A DNA stretch of 55,179 nt from Candidatus Altimarinota bacterium (GTDB taxonomy: Bacteria > Patescibacteriota > Gracilibacteria > BD1-5 > UBA2023). Shown in pieces: positions 51,518 through 55,179 of this stretch (position 1 is its first letter; the number at the start of each line of letters is the position of its first letter). The position numbers and the translations under genes were made by a program. The notes under the pieces are model-generated. The model had not been told where the DNA came from. It made no database searches and saw only the letters and a list, made by a program, of their open reading frames with translations. The DNA is taken from positions 1 through 55,179 of the forward strand of contig JAQTLR010000006.1 of the NCBI GenBank assembly GCA_028714815.1. Direction: 5' to 3'.

Positions 51518-51820
51518 TTATATCTTACCGAGATCCTCTTTGAGATGGTCGAACAGATGATTGATGAGATCTGCGAGATTCTTGTAGTCTTCGCGTGCAT
51601 AGTAGAAGGTTTTTCCATCGACAAGAACATTGAGGGTTCCATTGAAACGATCCGTTTTGTTCTTTTCAAGGACAAGGGCAACTTCCCCTTCCACATCGTC
51701 TCCATCGAGTTTTTGGAGGTATTTGTCGAGCTTACCGGAGAGATTTTCTTCCACGAGACGCTCCGTCACTTCCCTGTCTTGTTCCATATTCTTCAGTTGT
51801 ATCTTTTTTTCGAGTTTCAT
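51518..51820 (-). CDS. hpf: Ribosome hibernation promoting factor (short HPF/RaiA)
   Basis: A 100-residue protein of the S30AE family: long helix EVTERLVEENLSGKLDKYLQ, then strand EGEVALVLEKNK and the second helix YYAREDYKNLADLINHLFDHL. It binds the decoding centre of idle ribosomes. The short form lacks the C-terminal dimerisation domain. No TGA codons, as expected for an abundant protein. Confidence 0.85.
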   Translation of the reverse strand: MKLEKKIQLKNMEQDREVTERLVEENLSGKLDKYLQKLDGDDVEGEVALVLEKNKTDRFNGTLNVLVDGKTFYYAREDYKNLADLINHLFDHLKEDLGKI

Positions 51821-51916
51821 AGGACTAAAGGTTAAGAGATATTTCTGTTACAATCGAACAGAAGAGGTCATTATATGCAAAATAAACGGAAATACCAAAA
51901 GTTTTTTGGAGAAAAT

Positions 51917-52597
51917 TTACCGGAGATCTATCGTCCCTTTCTTTGCGAGAATTCTCTCTACTTGCTTCTCATTCTCGTATTCTTCATCCTCACCATGACG
52001 ACCGCTTCCTTCGAGATGATCGCGCACCACTTCTGTGAGGGTATGGAGAAGGAGTTCCATCGGAGCCTTATCCTTCAGTTTCTTCTTTTCTTCTATTTCG
52101 TGTACGGTTTCCTCGATATGGTCGGTGATATCATGGGGATATTCTGCTCATTCCAGGACGAAATCGTCATCATCTCCGGTGGTATAGAGGATAACATCCC
52201 CTTTATTGAAGAAGGAGTCGAAAAATGAATCCGTCCGGATCTCGGAACCTTTTATATCATGATAGTCTATATGGATGATATGCCTCGTAAAGATATCCCA
52301 ATCTATATCTACCACTCAGAGGTCAGTTATGAGCCACACGTCATTATACCAGTCGAATATCTTGTATATGAGGAAAAGATAGAGTGCAACCGCATATATC
52401 TCAAAATAGAGGAGAGGGACGAGAGTCTGAAGCGAAAAGGAATTGTTATAGTAGAAAAAAGTCGGGAGAGCCAATCAGACAAAAAGAGTGACGATGATAC
52501 GATCGATGATAAGGAGCGGATGCCTGTGGCACACGGAAATAAGCTCCTCTCCTTCCCTGAGGTACTTGCTGAAAAAAACCTGATCGAAATAGTTCAT
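51917..52597 (-). CDS. Membrane protein with bacterial PH-like domain
   Basis: A 226-residue protein on the minus strand. Two membrane helices at about 30-50 and 60-80 (LLIIDRIIVTLFVGLALPTF and a Leu-rich second) are followed by WLITDLGVVDIDWDIFTRHI, the start of a small PH-like (YdbS/DUF304-type) beta domain. The last 60 residues are a charged coil. Three TGA codons. A longer plus-strand frame over the same place (51875-52669) is rejected because it needs UGA readthrough and shows no domain. Confidence 0.7.
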
Positions 52598-52607
52598 AAG
52601 CGGAAAT

Positions 52608-52642
52608 CCCTCACCCCGACCCTCTCCCAGAGGGAGAGGGGG
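52608..52642. repeat. CCCTC palindromic repeat upstream of the PH-domain gene
   Basis: CCCTCACCCCGA followed by CCCTCTCCC-AGA-GGGAGAGGG. It sits 11 bases before the start of the PH-domain gene and matches the repeat in uvrC except for loop and spacer bases. Confidence 0.8.
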
Positions 52643-52703
52643 AAAAATAAAATTATCTTCATTTTATAGAAGAAGTATATGTTTTTTGGAAGAGAGTGCA
52701 AGT

Positions 52704-53180
52704 TTAGGTATGAGAAGCGGTTTTTATATACCGTATCCATTCAAAGGTCTCAAACCCTTTTCTTTCCACCTCCCGGAAATCCGATTCGAACTCTATTAAA
52801 AAGGCATCACCCTCGTGTTCTCCGGGAATCCGGCTGATCCATGCTTCATCGACCAATCCCCGGTCGAGAAATGCTTCGTATATGGTTTGTCCGCCGATGA
52901 TGAAAACCGTATCGATTCATTCGTTTTCGAGCGATTCGGCCATTTCCTCGATCGAAGCATAGGTTTCAAGGCCTTCGATCATGCTGGAAGTAAGGATGAT
53001 ATTCCGGCGATTCGGCAAGGGGCGACCGATGGATTCATAGGTCTTGCGTCCCATGACGACAATGCCGCCGGTCGTCAAACGCTTGAAATTCTGAAGATCT
53101 TCGCTATTGTGCCATGGAAGCTGTCATTTGTTCCCGATGGCCCTATTATCGGCTATGGCGGCGAGGAGTATTGTTTGCAT
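52704..53180 (-). CDS. folA: Dihydrofolate reductase
   Basis: A 158-residue enzyme reducing dihydrofolate with NADPH. It opens [20 protein letters not shown] (the Met20-loop with GxxGxLPW; the Gly of NKGQLPW is a TGA codon). [18 protein letters not shown] binds NADPH, and [12 protein letters not shown] follows. The acidic active-site residue lies in [10 protein letters not shown]. Another TGA at ENEGIDT. It feeds thymidylate production along with the reductase genes. Confidence 0.93.
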
Positions 53181-53198
53181 GAAAATATGAGAGGGATA

Positions 53199-53597
53199 TT
53201 ATTTCTTTTTTGATTCCGCTTTTTCTTTTCCAAGGTATGCGCGCAATTCCTCAAAGAAGGCAGGATCTATGTCCATATGAGGATGTGCGTGTCATGGAAA
53301 TTCAGAAAGCTCAAATTTGTGATACATATATTCAAGCTCATGCTGGGAGAGTTTCGAGAAATCACCGGTATACGCAGATAATCTATTCCTCTCCTGTTTC
53401 TGTAGAGCTATCTCATGGCGCTTATCATACGGTACGTACCGGGCGAGGACCTCTTCGATCCCTGCCTGTACGGAAGTAGAAACCTCCTGGATAGGGACGA
53501 CACATGCCACCACCCCTTCACTCATCATACCTTCTCCTTCCACTTTTTGCGGTGCCTCATTCTGATCTCATGCAACCGAAGAAAAAACTGCATTCAT
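53199..53597 (-). CDS. Hypothetical protein between folA and nrdB
   Basis: A 132-residue soluble protein with two TGA codons (VAGDQN and FPGHAHPHMD). Middle region QERNRLSAYTGDFSKLSQHE and a basic end (GKEKAESKKK). It lies in line with the ribonucleotide reductase gene (26 bases) and folA. No family recognised; context hints at nucleotide metabolism but nothing in the sequence proves that. Confidence 0.55.
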
Positions 53598-53622
53598 AGT
53601 AGAAAAAATAAGAAATAAACGA

Positions 53623-54678
53623 TTAGAATTCCCAACTTCCGTTCATGCTCGTGGATTGCGTATAGTTCACTACCGTGGATTCGAAGAAATTGCTCTTGTC
53701 GGAATTCGGATCCTGGAGACGTTCGAGATGTTTGTACGGATTGGTGATCGCCTCTTTGTAGAGCGGAGCGATCCCAAGCATACCGAGACGCTGATCTGCA
53801 AGCCATCGTGTGTATTCTCTCGTTGTCTGCCCGTTGATTCCCGGGATGCGGTTCCCGAGGATGTGCGTGCTCCATTCGATTTCCTGCGCAACGGCCGTAT
53901 CCATCATCTCGAGGATGAGTTTCTCGTCATAGATCGCTGGAAATTCCCGCTTGATCTCCTTGATGATGTTGGCGAATATCGTGATATGGGTGAGCTCGTC
54001 TCGGCGGATATAGGCGATCATACGTCCGGTCGCGGGCATCTTCATGTGATCCACGAGGGTATCGAAGAAGGCAAACCCGTTATAGAAATAGAGGGATTCC
54101 AAGAGGAAATTCGCAACGATTCCACGGAAAAAATTCGCATCGGATGGAGTATCGATGAAATCCTGATAGATCTGACCGATGTACTTATTCCGTTCGAGGA
54201 GGATCGGATCGTTCCGGAAGAAATAATAGATCTCATCCCGTTCATGGGAATCCACGACCGATTCGAGGATAGTCGCATAGGACTGGGAATGGATCGATTC
54301 CTGATAGGCCTGGATCGCGAGGATCAGATTCACTTCCGGAGAGGTGATGAAGTCGGAAAAATGCGGAAGATTCACTGTCTGGATGGAATCCAAAAAGATA
54401 AGGAACGAGAGGATCCCCTTATACGCACGTTGTTCCTCGACAGTGAGGTCGGTGTGGAACATCCGGGCATCGTCCTTGAGTCCCGAAACTTTTTCCGGTA
54501 CCCAGAAATTCCCGATCATTACCTGATAGAGCGACTTCGCCCAAGGGTATTTAACCGCATTGAGGTTGAAAAGCCCGGTCGTCGAACCCTTGATGATGGT
54601 CCGGACTTCCACCTCGTCTTTTCCTTGCGGATTGAAGAGGAGATTGGCATGCATAGCGTGTGGATCCTGTTGTGTCAT
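53623..54678 (-). CDS. nrdB: Ribonucleotide reductase, small (beta) subunit, class I
   Basis: A 351-residue di-iron protein that holds the radical for making deoxynucleotides. Metal ligands: Asp in FLIFLDSIQTV, Glu and His in AYQESIHSQSY, Glu in ANFLLESLYFY, and Glu and His in RRDELTHITIF. The radical tyrosine is present (SQSYATI), as in class Ia/Ib. The C-terminal tail (TSMNGSWEF) would dock the large subunit, not seen in the window. No TGA codons. Confidence 0.93.
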   Translation of the reverse strand: MTQQDPHAMHANLLFNPQGKDEVEVRTIIKGSTTGLFNLNAVKYPWAKSLYQVMIGNFWVPEKVSGLKDDARMFHTDLTVEEQRAYKGILSFLIFLDSIQTVNLPHFSDFITSPEVNLILAIQAYQESIHSQSYATILESVVDSHERDEIYYFFRNDPILLERNKYIGQIYQDFIDTPSDANFFRGIVANFLLESLYFYNGFAFFDTLVDHMKMPATGRMIAYIRRDELTHITIFANIIKEIKREFPAIYDEKLILEMMDTAVAQEIEWSTHILGNRIPGINGQTTREYTRWLADQRLGMLGIAPLYKEAITNPYKHLERLQDPNSDKSNFFESTVVNYTQSTSMNGSWEF

Positions 54679-54700
54679 AGTGAGGATATGGTATTATAAG

Positions 54701-55057
54701 TTATAAAGAAGAATCCTTCGGTCGTTTTTTCCCGACCCGACTGTTTCGCTCAAGGATACGCCGCTCTATGAGAAGGGATCCTGTATAAAGAAAAATCGGT
54801 ATACCAATAAGTTGGTAGATAATCGTGATCGATTTCCCAAGATCTGTTTTTGGGACGAAATCGCCATACCCGACCGTCGCAAGCGTCGTCGTTGTAAAAT
54901 ATACTGCATCGAGATACCTCCATCCTTCTATGGCATGAAAACCGATTCCTCCCATTATAATGATAAGGAGAATAAATACCGCTTCGACCTCCAATTTCCG
55001 GATAACAGGAAGATTATGGTAGATCTGATAGAGAGAGTGTTTGAAAAGTTTTTTCAT
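54701..55057 (-). CDS. Two-helix potassium channel
   Basis: A 118-residue channel subunit with two membrane helices (AVFILLIIIMGGIGFHAIE and the second near IIYQLIGIPIFLYTG) around the pore with TLATVGYGDF, the K+ selectivity filter. It would form a tetramer. No C-terminal RCK domain; basic tail only. An ATG at 55078 is possible. Confidence 0.88.
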   Translation of the reverse strand: MKKLFKHSLYQIYHNLPVIRKLEVEAVFILLIIIMGGIGFHAIEGWRYLDAVYFTTTTLATVGYGDFVPKTDLGKSITIIYQLIGIPIFLYTGSLLIERRILERNSRVGKKRPKDSSL

Positions 55058-55086
55058 AGGAAGTGTTTGTATGAACATTTTTTTGG

Positions 55087-55179
55087 TTATGCAGTTTTCT
55101 TGCGAGGGTAATAGTATTGGAATAGTTCCTGTGAATCAAAGTTCCGGCAATCCGATCGACGGAACCCGAGAGCTTCCGC
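55087..55179 (-). CDS. C-terminal end of a further gene (partial)
   Basis: The last 30 residues of a minus-strand frame that enters from beyond the window, ending with ELFQYYYPRKKTA and TAA. It continues the run of minus-strand genes, upstream of the K+ channel. Too little to name. Confidence 0.35.
   Translation of the reverse strand, partial: AEALGFRRSDCRNFDSQELFQYYYPRKKTA

Noticed and set aside
51875-52669. Plus-strand reading frame with apparent membrane segments
   Set aside because: The minus strand over the same place gives a 226-residue membrane protein with a PH-like domain and agrees with neighbouring gene direction; the plus frame shows no domain.
55089-55179. Plus-strand gene start at the window end
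   Set aside because: Open for 30 codons only and opposite to neighbours; the minus-strand C-terminal tail is more plausible, though neither is firm.

Overview
The window comes from a bacterium that reads UGA as glycine (genetic code 25), so a candidate-phyla (CPR) member of the Gracilibacteria or Absconditabacteria (SR1) lineages. Two independent signs support this. First, most genes here are open only if TGA is sense, and the TGA falls on conserved glycines: cyclophilin, UvrC, Pth, RecF, the histidine-kinase G box and the methyltransferase motif I. Second, the window encodes a tRNA with anticodon UCA and glycine-type identity features (37407-37485, minus strand). All gene models below use TAA and TAG as the only stops.

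Layout. 1-6960 is an accessory island of gene cassettes separated by repeats that share a CCACC junction. It carries a toxin-antitoxin pair, an MFS transporter, a UGA-rich membrane protein, a decayed SPASM fragment and a HExxH metallopeptidase. 6961-15512 is mixed: a DUF4256 protein, a prepilin with a LamG domain, a possible divergent RelA/SpoT-type protein, nucleotide-hygiene genes (NTP phosphatase, deoxynucleoside kinase), an unidentified structured RNA, a HAD phosphatase, an alpha/beta hydrolase and a lone MazF/PemK toxin. 15627-19349 is an isoleucyl-tRNA synthetase carrying a complete histidine-phosphatase domain between its catalytic and anticodon-binding parts. 19391-24743 holds map, ybaB and pilus genes (pilT plus two small pilin-like membrane proteins). 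24813-25950 is a dif-like site directly upstream of a Xer recombinase.

26000-36906 holds a large surface protein, recF, gatC, pth, a one-protein MmeI-type restriction-modification enzyme, dinD, uvrC and a cyclophilin. 37316-42475 holds two tRNAs, ndk, an RluD-type pseudouridine synthase and a lipoprotein/membrane cluster (lspA, AMMECR1, lgt, rhomboid). 42510-48400 is a two-component regulon: a minus-strand operon of apbE, a repeat protein, a membrane reductase-rubredoxin-FNR fusion, a small protein, a response regulator and a histidine kinase. Perfect TTAAG-N6-TTAAG sites lie upstream of apbE, of the repeat protein and of a divergent small lipoprotein. 48408-55179 holds tgt (interrupted in frame by a palindromic repeat), two paralogous 64-residue Cys-rich proteins, rseP, hpf, a PH-domain membrane protein, folA, the ribonucleotide reductase small subunit, a K+ channel and the end of one more gene.

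The gene set (information processing, nucleotide salvage, DNA repair, surface pili, lipoprotein processing and no biosynthetic pathways) fits a small, probably host- or partner-dependent cell with a pilus.
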